A stretch of DNA of 64,000 nucleotides from Oscheius sp. JU75. Lineage: Eukaryota; Nematoda; Chromadorea; Rhabditida; Rhabditidae. A model generated the notes under the pieces. That model worked only from the letters and a program-made list of their open reading frames with translations. It was not told the DNA's origin and made no database searches. Within the stretch, counting starts at the first letter, position 1, and each line of letters starts with the position of its first letter. The stretch is taken from assembly GCA_037178855.1 (NCBI GenBank), contig JASJZC010000002.1, positions 2,542,001 through 2,606,000 on the forward strand, in the 5' to 3' direction. Below, piece after piece: positions 11,263 to 22,795 of the stretch. The translations under genes and the position numbers were made by a program.

Positions 11263-12053
11263 CAGGTTCAAGTAGTAGTTGGGCGAAAGGGAACGCGGGA
11301 CGAGAATGAGGGAGAGGCAAATTGTCCAACCTCTAACTGTATTGCGCAACCGGTAACCGGACAACAAGCGAGCGAAATCGGCCAAATACCGGCTATAGTG
11401 AGAGTGACAACCGGTGATGCGAGGAGATTATTCGAGATTTCGGGAGCAGGTTGACAAGTGCTAGAGCGGCTTTTTATGGAGAATGATTTTATGACATCCT
11501 AAGAGCTTTTTCACGTGGTCATGGCAAAAGAAATAAGGACTGGAGTAGCTAACTGTGAGAAGAGGAAAAAAATTGAAAAAGGAATAAATGAAAAATGCTA
11601 CCAAAATATTTGAATTTCAAATTTAGGCAGGCATTTAAATAACTCCGTATTCTAATTTTCCTTTTCGGTCTTTGTTACCCTTCCATGTTCCATATTTTTA
11701 GCTACTTTTGTTGCGCATGGTATAGCAAAAGCTGCGTAGAGAACATGTTAGAAGGTTTAATACAGCTCTAAGTCATTTAAAAGCTCTAAAAACTTCATTT
11801 TTCTCTTTAGCCCGCCTCATAACCAATTTTTTACCCTATTTCTATCTTCTTTCCGTTGTTTCATGAAAAATCATCTATTTTTTGCGTAGTTCAGATATTC
11901 TCACCATCAAAAACCACCCGGACTGGGTCCCACACAGATTTACCACTTTTCCCATTCAGTGCATCAATTTTAATTTTGTTCGAACAGTTTCGTCCTTATT
12001 TTCCTCTTTTCCTCGGTCATTTTATGATAAAGCATTATTATCCTTAATTCAGG
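11263..12053. other. intergenic, no gene seen
   Basis: This AT-rich stretch lies between the divergent EB-like gene and EBP2 and must carry both promoters. A TTAATTCAG acceptor directly precedes the EBP2 ATG, consistent with trans-splicing. Open frames are short and unsupported. Confidence 0.5.
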
Positions 12054-13942
12054 ATGGTCGTTGCAAAGAGAGGCGTCCGTGGGAAGGCACAAAAACGCGA
12101 CCTGAAGCGCAAAGCGCCACAGGAGGAAGATATTGAGGTTTCTAAACTCATTTTCTTAAATAAGCGCAATTTTCAGTTATCTTCCGGAGAAGAATTCGAT
12201 TTCGAAGAGGAAGAAAAAAAGACGATTTTGGTCGAGGGCAGCGACGAGGACAGTGGAAATGACTCGGACAAGGAGGCAAGTCATTTCTTATAACTTTTGC
12301 CTTAGATTTTTTCCATTTTATTGTATTTTGGGCAGTAAAGTGCATAGTTTTAGCTCCAAATCGCGCTCAGAGATGGCCTGCTCAAGGATGGACTCAACAT
12401 GGTCGTCGAGAAGAAGCGTCCAATCATCAACAAAACGGTTTGAATTACTTTTTTTTTTTTTTACAAATACCATTTTTAGGCAGAAATCAAGCAGAAAATC
12501 GCCAAATATGCAAAGAAACTGCCGTGGATTGAGACCCTGGACGTTGTGACAAAGTCCACGCTCACGAAGGACATGATCAACGATGATTTCGAACGCGAGA
12601 TGCAATTGTAATTTTGCATTTTATGCAAAAACATGAATTTTTAGCTATAAACAAGCAGAGAAGGCCGTCCAGAACGCCGTGCCAAAGCTGCTGGCCATGG
12701 GAGTCAAGGTTCTTCGACCCAGTGACTACTACGCCGAAATGGCCAAATCTGACGATCATATGCAAAAAGTAGGCTCTTTTTTCTGATAAAAAAAAATCAA
12801 AAAATTAGGTCCGCAAGAGGCTGCTGAAGGTGCAGGAAGGAAAGGAGAGACAGGAGGCCATTCGCAGGATGAGAGAGGAGAAGAAATTCGCCAACAAGGT
12901 CCAGAAGCAAGCTCTGCAGAACAAGAGCAACGAGAAGAAGAAGCTGATGGACGCGGTGAAGAAGCACAAGAAGGGCATGAAGCAGCAGCTCGAGGACATG
13001 CTCAGCAATGTCAAACGCTACAATTTGGATAAGGTAGGTCTTTTCATTCGTTCTTCCTGTCGGTGATAGCAAAAAGGTCACAAACCAGTCTGACTAGTCT
13101 GGTACATATTTAAGTCCATCTAGGATGGTGCCGCAATCAAACGTATTCTCCTTAGCAGAAGGTTTGAACAAACGGAAAGCAACAAGTTTCCCGTCCAACA
13201 ATGACAAGTTGGGCAACAGCTTGGTACTGTAGCGCAAACGTTCACCTACCACCTGAAACTTTCCAGAAAACCTTTTTCGCCCGGATAAAAAATGATATTT
13301 GGAACCTTAGAAGTTGTAGTTATTGGTGCTAGATCGGTCATAGTACATTCCTGAAGCTCTACATTTTTAAATAAGTTTTACGTTTTGCATAATTTTATGA
13401 AGATATTATATGAATTCATGCCAAACAGAAACCCTTTGACTGTCACTTTCCTTAAAAATTAGCTGTGTGCTGTTCATGCAAAGCCCAAAACCGGTCTCTA
13501 ATGCTTGCTAGTTTTTCAGCCGGGAAACTAAGCACAGGATCTGTTCTTTAACGATACTCTCTTGACCAGATTTCAACCCAACTTCGCTGGCGAAACCCTA
13601 AAATCAAATCACCTTACAAAAAAAAAAATTATTCAGGACGACGATGACAAGCCTTCTCGTGGAGCCCCCGCTTCCTCTTCAAACGATCGCGGTCGTGGAA
13701 ACAACAAGTTCGGCGGTCCGAACAACCGAAGCAAAAACTTCAAGCGCCAGTTCAAGGATCAGAAGTACGGCTACGGAGGCAAGAAGAAGGGCATGAAGAG
13801 AAACACCAAAGAAAGCTTCGAAGACGCCTTCCAGAAGAAGGGCGGTCGTGCTGGAGGAGCCGGCGGCGGTGGAAGAGGTGGAAAATTCGGAGGAGGAGGA
13901 GGACGTGGAGGCCGAGGTCGTGGTGGTGGAGGACGTCGTTGA
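12054..13942 (+). CDS. rRNA-processing protein EBP2 (EBNA1BP2)
   Basis: Seven exons (12054-12137, 12177-12275, 12354-12437, 12480-12607, 12645-12768, 12809-13033, 13637-13942) give 349 residues. The family core is clear: LQIALRDGLLKDGLN, PWIETLDVV, FYKQAEKAVQNAVPKL, RPSDYYAEMAKSDDHMQK, a Lys/Arg coiled region, and KRQFKDQKYGYGGKKKG near the end. The tail is an RGG-type glycine/arginine repeat, longer than in human EBP2. EBP2 works in the nucleolus in 60S subunit assembly. The second intron (12276-12353) starts with GCAAGT, a GC-AG intron required by phase. The last intron is 603 nt. A T-rich acceptor abuts the ATG. mrps-18C follows 167 nt downstream on the same strand. Confidence 0.94.
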
Positions 13943-14109
13943 TTTTGTTGATTTCCATTGTTATCTCGTTGTTGTTATATCTCGCAGACCTCTTGTTGTT
14001 CGAATAATGAAGTGGTTCATTTCTCGGCATTTTTCGACCATTTTCGGGCTTTTTGTCGCCTAATATACCGGGTTTCACATTATTTTTTGTGTCCAGATCC
14101 TAATTTTAG

Positions 14110-14812
14110 ATGGCCTCCTCCCTTCTACGACAAATTTCCAGCCTCCTTGCGCGTCCAATCACCTCGTATCCACAGGTCGCAGCCGTTCGCTACAGTTCAC
14201 AGGCTCCTAGCAGCTGCAGCTCTGACGGTACTTGTATTTTTGATGTTAATCATGAAAAAACGGCTTTCAGACGAGCCAGTGGACCTGACGAAGAACCCGT
14301 ACGAAAAGGAAAAGCGAAAATGTCTGCTGTGCAAGACCGGCATCGAGCTCGACTACAAAAATGCTCGTCTGCTGCAGCAGTTCGTCTCGACCTTTTCCGG
14401 GCGTGTTCATGATCGACACATTACTGGTCAGTTTTTCTTCTTTTTTTACCTATACAGACAAATACTAAAGTAGAAAAGGAACCTCGACCCTCGTGCTTTG
14501 AGAGTGTTTCGACAGCGGTTCCTAGCTTGATTGTCTGTTCCCGTCATGGCTCAGCGCTTAGCGCTCCGGGCTATGAATCTAGGCAAGCTGAGTTCGATCC
14601 CCTGGTTATTTGACATTTACCTTATGAATTTACTGTTTCAACCTTATCTGCTTTCAGGCCTCTGCGACCACCAGCATGACAAACTCGTCCAGACGATAGC
14701 CCTGTCTCGAAGAGCCGGCTACATGCCCATTTTCGTCAAGGATCCGAAGTACACGCGTGATCCGAAGCTCTTCGACCCGTTGCGACCTCTCCGACCACAC
14801 AGCTTCGCTTGA
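14110..14812 (+). CDS. mrps-18C: mitochondrial small-subunit ribosomal protein bS18m (MRPS18C)
   Basis: Exons 14110-14227, 14271-14426 and 14658-14812 give 142 residues. A mitochondrial-type leader (MASSLLRQISSLLARP) precedes the S18 domain: CLLCKTGIELDYKNARLLQQ, FSGRVHDRHITGLCDHQHDK and TIALSRRAGYMP. The two CxxC-type pairs fit the zinc/Fe-S-binding form seen in mitochondrial S18 proteins. It ends ...RPHSFA. It lies 167 nt downstream of EBP2 with a polypyrimidine acceptor before the ATG, so an SL2-type operon of two ribosome-assembly genes is plausible. The second intron holds a tRNA-like sequence. Confidence 0.93.
14545..14615 (+). repeat. tRNA-like sequence in mrps-18C intron
   Basis: ATGGCTCAGCGCTTAGCG resembles box A and GAGTTCGATCCCC is a near-perfect box B about 45 nt later. 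The outer stems do not pair, so this is a pseudo-tRNA or SINE head rather than a working tRNA gene. Confidence 0.5.
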
Positions 14813-15588
14813 GCTCGTAATTGTTGTGTAAATACAGAACTGTTTTTCGGCTAGGAAGTTATATCTTGTTATTCTTTGACATAAAATATTTGAAAAACAG
14901 TCACGTAAAAGTGAGAACGGCGATGATGCGCTGTAAATACCTGTTATTTGCACTTAATTTTCTCCACTTGGCTCCATTTTTTTGTACTTTCGCTCCCCGA
15001 GAGTTTTTGCTATCAGAAACCCCTGCAAAACATGGGACAAGACGTCTTGTCACGCGAATACGAACAATATCGTTGAAGAAAGTGCAAATTTCGTATTAGT
15101 CATTGCCTTTTTATATCCTCTGCTCCACCTCCGGCCATTTGAGAAGTCTCGTCCAGGAATCGACGGAGCCTAATTAAATTCAAAAAGGCGTGAAGCTATA
15201 CTACTCTCTCTCTCTTCTTTCAGACCAATTTACTGGCTTCTTTAACATGCGTTTCCATTTTTTGGGATAATTACAAGTAGACATTGGTAATTTTGAGCAC
15301 AAGTTCTCGGTTAAAATTTTTTATAGAGTATCTAATGAGGACACGCTGTAGATTCTACAGCGTAGTGGTTACCCCAATTCGAGTTTGTGACTGAATCTCG
15401 TAAAACAATTAATATTCAGTCAGTTATTGCTACTTTGCTCCTTTCCCCCCAAATTCATTTCCAATTTATTGACTGACCATTCAACGTAGACACATTATGA
15501 TTGGGTCATGACTTCTCACAACACAACTTTTGTGGTCTATAGGCTACCAAATAAGCACCAATTATTTCAGAATTTTCACTTTAAAAAG
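14813..15588. other. intergenic with a degenerate tRNA-like patch
   Basis: No gene is supported. At about 15355-15410 the sequence GCGTAGTGGTTACC resembles a tRNA box A, with a poor box B (GAGTTTGTGACTGAATCTCG) after it. The rest is AT-rich with a CT-rich patch near 15205. Confidence 0.4.
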
Positions 15589-17723
15589 ATGCTGGTCTTG
15601 GAGCTCGTATCAGCCGGGCTCATCTTCCTCGTCCTCATAGCCTGTACAATTATTCCCTACTGTATTCTAGTCAGCAAAGGCTCCAGAGACTCAAAGTAAG
15701 TTGAAAACATGACGAATTTGAAGAGATTTTACAGAACAAGTTTCTCTTTATCCATTAGTAACTGCGTAGCCTGCGGTATCTTCTTGTCTACATGTTTTCT
15801 CGGCCTTATTCCGCATGTCCGGCATCAGGAAATGGTCATAGCGTGAGTTTATATGAGAAAGTAACAGGATAGGTGTTTAGGAGGAGCAAAAATGGAACTA
15901 ACGCTGGTGAATCACACGATGGATTGGCGCTGAGCACGGAAGCAGTCGTCCTGTTGGGATTTTTATTGATTCTGCTGATTGAACAGGTGAGAGTCTATAA
16001 GAATTAAAAATGACAAAAACAAGGTTGACTTGTGAGGCGGACAGTCAGACTGGAAGTTAGTCCAGCGGACAGGATTAGAAGGAAACTTGTACAGGTTGAC
16101 GTACGATGCTGTTTGATTGACAGATTTGACTAAGGTCTAAAATAATAAGTAGACAGCGTGACAGACACAGTGAGTAAAGAAGGCAGGTTTTGACAGAGAC
16201 AGAAGATGTCTGCGTGATAGAAACATTGTATGACGCTTGACAGAACAAAAAAACGTTGCCCGTCACGGTATCATCTACTTGTCACGAGTCCCAACAGGAC
16301 ATCTTACAGTTTCTGGCAATCTGTTCCTCAGCTCCTTCCAAGAAATCCTCTCCTAAACATACTCCGAACTTCCGGGCTCTTCTGGAGAGTGATACTGAAG
16401 ACTTCCATGTGAGTTCGATTCCCAAACCTTGAGAAACATCAGAATTTCAGCCCCTAGTTGATACGACAATGGATCACGATGACGATGGAATGCAGGACAT
16501 CATCTTCAGATCGGTAGGTCCAAAACAATTATCTTGATACAAAAAAAAGTTTAGAGTTCTCCTTCTGGAGAGAGGATAGAAGCGCCTGTGGGACACAGTC
16601 ACTCAATTCCGATGGAGGATGGATTGACTGCGAGGACATTGTTTTTACTTCTGGGTCTCTCCATTCATTCGGTTTTTGAAGGAGTAGCTCTAGGAGTTCA
16701 AAGAGAGCGAGCAGATTTTGTCAACATCCTCATAGCTGTCATGTTCCATGAGGTACGAATATGTTCCCTTTCCAGGAAGACAGACGAGACTTTGGCAGCA
16801 CCTGCTGTAGACCGACATTAGCTGGAGAGACAGTTAGACACAGACAGTAAGGGACCAGGTTCTAGACGAAGAGACAGTCAGATCCTGATGAGAGTATGAT
16901 GAGGGACAGTCAAGGTAAAAGCATCGGCGAAGAGAGATAGCATAAAAATGGACAGTCTTGGAATCGGCAGAGTGTCAGCCTTGGAGGCAATCAGAACAGA
17001 TACTTGGTCAAGAGAGACAAGCAGACAGAAGTAGAGAAGGGTTTGAACAAAGATAGAGACAACGGTGTCTGGCTGTCTGAGGGGCCTGGTAAAGAGATCG
17101 TACTGCCGACAGATTGAGAGAGACAGTCAGACACCCCCGCATGATAGAAGAAATTCAGAGCTATAGCTGTGGAACAGTAGAGTTGAAGAAAGTCAAGGGA
17201 GAAAGACTATGTCAGAACAGTAACAGAGACAGTGACAGCGATACTATAGAAAGAGTCAGAACGAAAACTGATAGTCAATCCTATAGACAGCGAAATTAGG
17301 AACTTCGGACAGAGGAAAGTAAAGAGTCAAGCATTCCAGATTCTCTGCTGCTTCGCCTACGGGGTCTCAATGGCTCAGCAGAGAACCCCTGTCCGATCTG
17401 CACTAACCACCACCGTCATTCTCTCAGCCAGCATCCCAGCCGGAATGGTAGTAGCTGTAGTCGTCGACCAGTTCGAGACCACCAACTCCATGCTCCTTCG
17501 CTACATTCTAGAAGGTCTAGCTGCCGGAACTTTCGTCTACGTGGCCTGTGTCGAGATGCTCAGCTCCGAGCTGGGACATCAGCATGGACACAGTCATGAA
17601 CATGATCACAATCACGATCATAGTCACAGTCACTGCACCCCTCTAGTCAAAGCCCTATCCGTTACGGCCGGAGTAGCCATATTTTGGGGTCTGAAGTTGT
17701 TATTGGCTTCGAGCCACGGGTAA
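15589..17723 (+). CDS. ZIP-family zinc transporter (SLC39-like)
   Basis: Seven exons in phase: 15589-15695, 15735-15842, 15881-15986, 16310-16408, 16451-16513, 16555-16752 and 17340-17723. The protein has an N-terminal membrane helix (LVSAGLIFLVLIACTIIPYC), the TM2-3 unit CFLGLIPHVRHQE, and a third helix (VVLLGFLLILLIEQ). A loop with His/Asp follows, then the ZIP signature LSIHSVFEGVALG and AVMFHE, which supply metal-site His and Glu residues. The last exon gives FAYGVSMAQQ, three helices and a His-rich loop (GHQHGHSHEHDHNHDHSHSH). ZIPs import Zn2+ and related divalent metals into the cytosol. The substrate is inferred from family. Introns 3 and 6 are long and full of GACAG repeats. Confidence 0.92.
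16753..17339 (+). repeat. GACAG-rich low-complexity intron
   Basis: Almost the whole 587-nt intron is made of degenerate GACAG, GAGACAG and CAGAGAC words without a fixed period. The same sequence type fills 15987-16309 and many other introns and intergenic stretches here. Confidence 0.7.
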
Positions 17724-18169
17724 AATGTCTAGTCCAAGGTGCCGCTTCTCGTCTAAAATATCCAAATTTCCTTGGCTCCTTTGGTCTCATTTTGTAGCTC
17801 TCCTCATGCTGAACACGATGAGACCAAAATCACGGGCACGGTTTTGGTAGTTTTTAAAACTTTAGGCGCGGAAGTGTGTGCGCATCTCCGTTTTCGGTCC
17901 CCAGCTTTTTCCTTCCTCTTTCGCTTATTTTTCCCCGATCTCTGTCCTCACTTGACCCCTAATTTATTTTCCCAGGTATTTGATAGTTTCCTGGTACAAT
18001 CGGCCCCGTTTACTGGCATAATAGGTGCTTCCTCTCCCCCATGGTTGTGACATAATGGTCTAGAAATAAAATTTTATGGTGTTTTCTCGAGCTCTTCCTG
18101 TCGTTATCACGCTAATTTTCTTTTTTTCTGTCTCTGAAAAGTAGCTCAATAGTCTCTTGCAGTCAAAAC

Positions 18170-19484
18170 ATGACCGGAATCGTGCACAAAATCCAAGAAT
18201 TTGCGATAATCGACGAGGAAGTCTTCATCAACGAGGTTTATAAGACTCATGGGTCAGTATTTCGCCATTTCTCAACAGTTTTCGCCTCAGAATCCGAATA
18301 AATCCAGCCCTCTTCGATGTAAACGGTCCTTACATGATGGACAGCCAGTTCGAGGCCATGAAGAAACCAAATCGACGGATCAGGAAGCGAAAACGGCCGG
18401 TCAACGAGAAAATTGACGAGGTAAGTTGTTTCTTCTTTTCCATCGAATTTTCAGATCTGGACCGAGATTTGTCTTATTCTCGAGCAAATCCAAGAGGTTG
18501 GAACGTCTGCCGGCTGTTTTCGGCCGAGTAGCCAAAAGGACAACAATAAACAGGCTCGGGAAGCTGCTCAAGGGCTACTGGACGCGTACTCTATGAGGTT
18601 AACCCGAGTTTCATACACATCATGCCACTTTACAGTCTGAGCCATGAATTCGAGCTCAAACGCGATGGCGAGGTGTGGTGCAATGATTCCGACGACTTCG
18701 TCACCGTCAAAGTCGAAAGTAGGGTCTTTATTAAACATTACATAGATCCGATTCCAGACAATTATTATGTAATCCCTCCCCAGGCCATATTCTTAAACAG
18801 TCGTGTCGATTACGTCGAAAATCTCGAAAGAACCTTTGATCTGATCGTCGCTGACCCGCCCTGGATGAACAAATCGGCAAAACGAACTGCTGGGTACCTT
18901 TTTCTCGAACTTTTTGACTCCCAATCAGTTACGAGCTCTCCGACGACGTTTTCCACACTCTAAGCATCGAATGTCTCTCCGAAAAGGGCCTCATCTGCGT
19001 TTGGATCACGAATCAGCCTCGTGTTCTCGAAGAAACCAAGTCTACGCTAAAAATGTGGGGAATGGAGACGATTGCGGTGTGGAATTGGCTGAAAGTGAGT
19101 TCCTTTAAGGTGAAAACAAAGTTTTAGGTTACGAGAGAAGGAGAACCGGTCTGTGACTGCCAGTCAGGGCACAAGGTCCCGTTCGAGAGAGTTTTGATAG
19201 CCTGTCAGAAGGAAATGACGTCATTTTGGAAAAACCTACTACCGGAAAAGTTTGTTTTTGTCAGGTAGGAATCTTGAAAGGTTGTATGAAAAAGTTGCAG
19301 CGTTCCAATGGCAGTTCATTCCCGGAAGCCCCCAATGCAACTCGTCTTCCGTGCTTTCAACCTCTCCTTTTTCCGTCCGCTGGAACTTTTCGCCAGATGC
19401 CTCTGGCCCAATACGACATCGATCGGTCTAGAGACGACCCTTCTCCAAAATACGATAGCTTTTAAGCAGAATAAAGATGAATGA
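18170..19484 (+). CDS. damt-1: N6-adenine methyltransferase, METTL4/DAMT-1 (MT-A70 family)
   Basis: Exons 18170-18252, 18291-18420, 18455-18597, 18636-18893, 18929-19094, 19128-19264 and 19301-19484 give 366 residues. The MT-A70 catalytic motif appears as FDLIVADPPWMNKSAKR (DPPW motif, about residues 192-208). It is followed by GLICVWITNQ, MWGMETIAVWNWLKV and a C-terminal segment with HSRKPP and LFARCLWPN typical of METTL4. In C. elegans DAMT-1 is linked to DNA 6mA; human METTL4 also methylates U2 snRNA. Which substrate applies here cannot be told from sequence. The AATAAA (about 19470) sits inside the last codons, so the 3' UTR is very short. The gene on the other strand ends 22 nt away. Confidence 0.94.
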
Positions 19485-19506
19485 GAGTTTATTTTTTCGT
19501 GACCTG

Positions 19507-20247
19507 CTAGCTGGTCGAGGACGACCAACTCTGCTCCATCGGCTGCTTTTTCGGGCGCGAACGCCGAGCTCGTAACCGGCGGTAGAGACTGACGATGTTG
19601 CCGGCGATGAGCAGACCGGACAGCAGGAAGACGCACCAATAGGAGACGATTCGCGAGTCGTCAAGAGTCGCTGAGTGTTGGTGGATAAATGAAGCAGACA
19701 CAGCTGGGACAGAGAGTCGGGACATGAACAGTCAGAGAGAGTAAACAGAGTATGAACCGAGACTAGTTTAATGAGAGTCTGACAGAGCGGAAGAGTCTTG
19801 ACAGATACTGACAGCAAGGAAGTATGATAGTCAGGACAAAAATTGGTAGGACGACGTGGAGACAGTGACAGAACTTGGACACATAAATAGAGAGATAGTG
19901 ACAGTACCTAGCAGAGACGACCGGGACAGAGACAGTGCACTAACAGGGAGAAAGAGACAGTAACAGAGAGCAACAAGTAGCGCCACTTACATAAAGCACG
20001 GACTGACGACCATCCTGTCGGAGAACTTGATGAGCAACTGTGGAAACTTTATTGTAGCTTTTTGTTAACAGGAAATGACAAGTCAAGGATTAGTAGGAAA
20101 AGCATCAACAGAGGAAGAAGTAGAAGATTGTATATCGGAAAGCATCGGCATGAGGGCATAACGACAGATTTCGGACAAGAATTTGAGACTGGTCTGGTTT
20201 GAAGAAGCTGGCAGGTTGTAGTGGAACTGGAGACCGTCGAGGTACAA
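19507..20247 (-). CDS. putative small membrane protein, structure unresolved
   Basis: Three coding-like segments are seen. At 20083-20247 is a frame with good codon use (LYLDGLQFHYNLPASSNQ...). A 47-nt exon lies at 19991-20037. The last exon at 19507-19670 encodes a transmembrane helix (YWCVFLLSGLLIAGNIVSLY) and a basic tail ending SWSSSTS. Each has splice signals, but I could not join all three in one phase, and no convincing start is found. The upstream exon may overlap the end of the zinc-finger gene. The helix plus basic tail suggests a single-pass protein. The family is not recognised. Confidence 0.4.
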
Positions 20248-20327
20248 CTGAAATTGGGTCATCGAATTTGGGAGAGGATAGAAACAATGATAGTAACAGA
20301 GACAAAGACATAGACCATCTCTGACGC

Positions 20328-21882
20328 TCACTGCCACTTGGGTGATGGCCTGATCTCATTGGTCCAACTAAAATGATAATGAGGGTAAAGTGGTCAGCAA
20401 CAGTGGGGGTAGAGACTTACCATAGGCTCCTTCTTAACCGCATTCTGCTCTGCTTCCTTCTTTTTTCCCCTTCGGCCGCTTCCTCCTTGCTCTTCAATGC
20501 CAGATTCACTGTAACAATCTGTGGATTGGCATCGATAGCATCACCGAACATCTAAAGACTTTTGAGCTCTTCCTCACAGTTACAAACCGAGCCAAAAACC
20601 TTGATGGCATGTTTGTACAGATCAAGAGGATGGGCATAGATTCGACGACAGTGCTTACAGACGAGGAAATCATTCCGGGAATGAGCTAGCATGTGATCCT
20701 TGAGATCTCTGCGACTCTCTCCAATTTTGTTGCAGTGGTCGACTGGACAGTTCAGGGTGATGGGGAACATGTCCATGTACGTAATGATGTGCTCGTTCTT
20801 CTAAAATTCTGGAGTGGGAAAAAGAGACAGGAGAAGTACCTGATCCTTCCTGTAGAAGCGCTTATTGCAACAAGGACAGGGGTGAAGAGGGGGATTGATA
20901 TGGCGAGCGACATGGCGCTGGAGATTGGCCTGAAATGGCAAGAAGACTGCCCACTGTCTCTGTGTCTTGATCCTTTTGTCTCTCTATTTCTCTGCCTCTC
21001 TGCCATACCTGTTGACTGAACTTGATCCCACAGTGCTCGCATTCGTGCAGTACCCGGTCCCTGTTGTGACACTTCTGGAACTATTGTCAACTCTTCAAAA
21101 CTCTGACCCACAGTATGCGTTCTCATGTGTTGAATGAAGCCCGAAGTGAAAGGACAACTGTCACAGCGATACCACCGCGTGCCTCCGATCCTTGTGTATC
21201 CAACTTCTTCCTTTTCAGGGTACCAGATCTTGGTGTCTTCTACCCGGGTTGACTGCTTTTCTTGACTTTTTACTATCGTATTGGCCATTGCTGTAAGCTT
21301 CTGTGCATCAGTAATCGTTCTGATGATCTGTTCCAGATTCTGTTCTTGAAAAGAGAAGCTGTCGGTCCTTTTCTGCCCAACCACATGGGCCATGTCAGCC
21401 AGTGCTTGGGCTGTCTCCATAGTTTCTTGGACTTCGTCGTAGAGAGTATTGGAATCCTGTAAGTATAGTACCCTTCTGGAAATCTGTAATTTTACCCAAG
21501 GCAGCTCTTTGGCCCATAGAAGAGGACCACGGGTACTGTAGACGGTAGCAGTAGCAGCTGGTGACTGAGTCTCAGGGAACTTGTGGAGAAGTTATAAAAG
21601 ATACAAAGTCAGAGAGACAGAGAGTGACAGAGAAACAGAAAGACGAATAGACAGAGAGACAGAGTCTTGGATGCTGTGTCCAGTTACACGGCTCTAAATT
21701 CCATTAGTGGCTTTACAAGCTTCTTCCCACCGCTCCCACGATTTATGTCTTGGAAAACAGTCAATCTGAAGCCGCTACTCACGGAGATGGAGGATGTAGT
21801 TATCCAGCGACAGAACCTTGACTTCGCAGAGCACACAGTCAAATAGAACCTCGTAAGGGTTTGGGAAAGATGGCTCGATCAT
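20328..21882 (-). CDS. C2H2 zinc-finger protein
   Basis: Nine exons join in phase: complement of 20328-20367, 20421-20551, 20600-20800, 20840-20929, 21009-21074, 21112-21456, 21496-21564, 21690-21748 and 21783-21882. They give 366 residues. After an N-terminal CxxC region (FDCVLCEVKVLSLDNYILHLH), fingers follow: YRCDSCPFTSGFIQHMRTHT, CEHCGIKFSQQANLQRHVARH, CPCCNKRFYRKDQKNEH, a C-x4-C finger ending LKDHMLAH, and CKHCRRIYAHPLDLYKHAIK. A basic tail comes last. Such spacing implies nucleic-acid binding, probably transcriptional. The final two exons are less certain because the exon at 20421-20551 is open in two frames and its donor also fits another reading. Confidence 0.8.
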
Positions 21883-22795
21883 CTGGAAGAAAACGATTGC
21901 GAAAGAGGGATGCCGAAGGAAGAACAAAACAAAACTGTTTTGGAAAGATGACTTTCCTTTGTATTGGAACGATAGCTGATGGAATCACATGCTTGGAAAC
22001 AAGCAGACTCGAGATAGAGAGGATACGGTCGACCAGAAAATGGGTCGTGTTTGGGGATCGATTTCTCTACAGGCTCTGGATGGTACTGGATATCCTAAAG
22101 AGAGACAGAGACATAGCTCCCTCTGTGACGGACAGACAGAAGAAAAATTGGAAAATTCTAGTGACATGTGGACCGGTCTACAAGAAGGTTTCTGGGTACA
22201 CTAGACTCTTTTTCGGATGTACTCGTCACTTTTGAATCAGAAAGCGTACAGAGAGATCCTTCTCTCCGTTCGTATGGTATGACCGGTAACTCATCAATAC
22301 GGATACAGGAAGTTGCATTAGAAGTAAACTTCAGTGGGGGAATAGGAAAAGGAAGAGAGGATAGGTTGCAAAAGCGCCCGGACCAGCAGATAACCGCCCC
22401 ATGGTCCACCAGCTAGTGAATGACTCAGGCGAGTCTCTAGAAGTGTTTGTGACGGTGGAAATAATGAGTATAAACGTCTGTTTAAATGGGCTCTCTGCTT
22501 CAGAGAAAGTCTCTCCAGACCGCCTACATGGGCAGCAAGCCGTAGGACGACAGCGATCAGACGACGAGACTAAACCCAGCGGGCCGATAGAAATATGGGC
22601 GTTTCTCGCTTGTATTCCGGCAGGATGTCGATATTGTTTGTCCGAGAGAGAAAGAGAAATTGAAAATTGAAAATACTGCACTTTCGAATTTCAGAGAGAC
22701 AGAGAGACGTCGGAATTAGCTCGGAACTGGTACTGTAGGTAGTTCTGTAGGGGCAGAGACTACTGTAGGAGTCAGAGTACATGTCATTTTTTTAG
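21883..22795. other. intergenic, GACAG-rich, no gene seen
   Basis: Open frames on both strands here consist mostly of translated GACAG/TCTCTG sequence. No splice-consistent gene was found. Confidence 0.45.

Noticed and set aside
21861-22681. Several open frames on both strands
   Set aside because: They consist of translated GACAG/TCTCTG low-complexity sequence, with no start-splice pattern.
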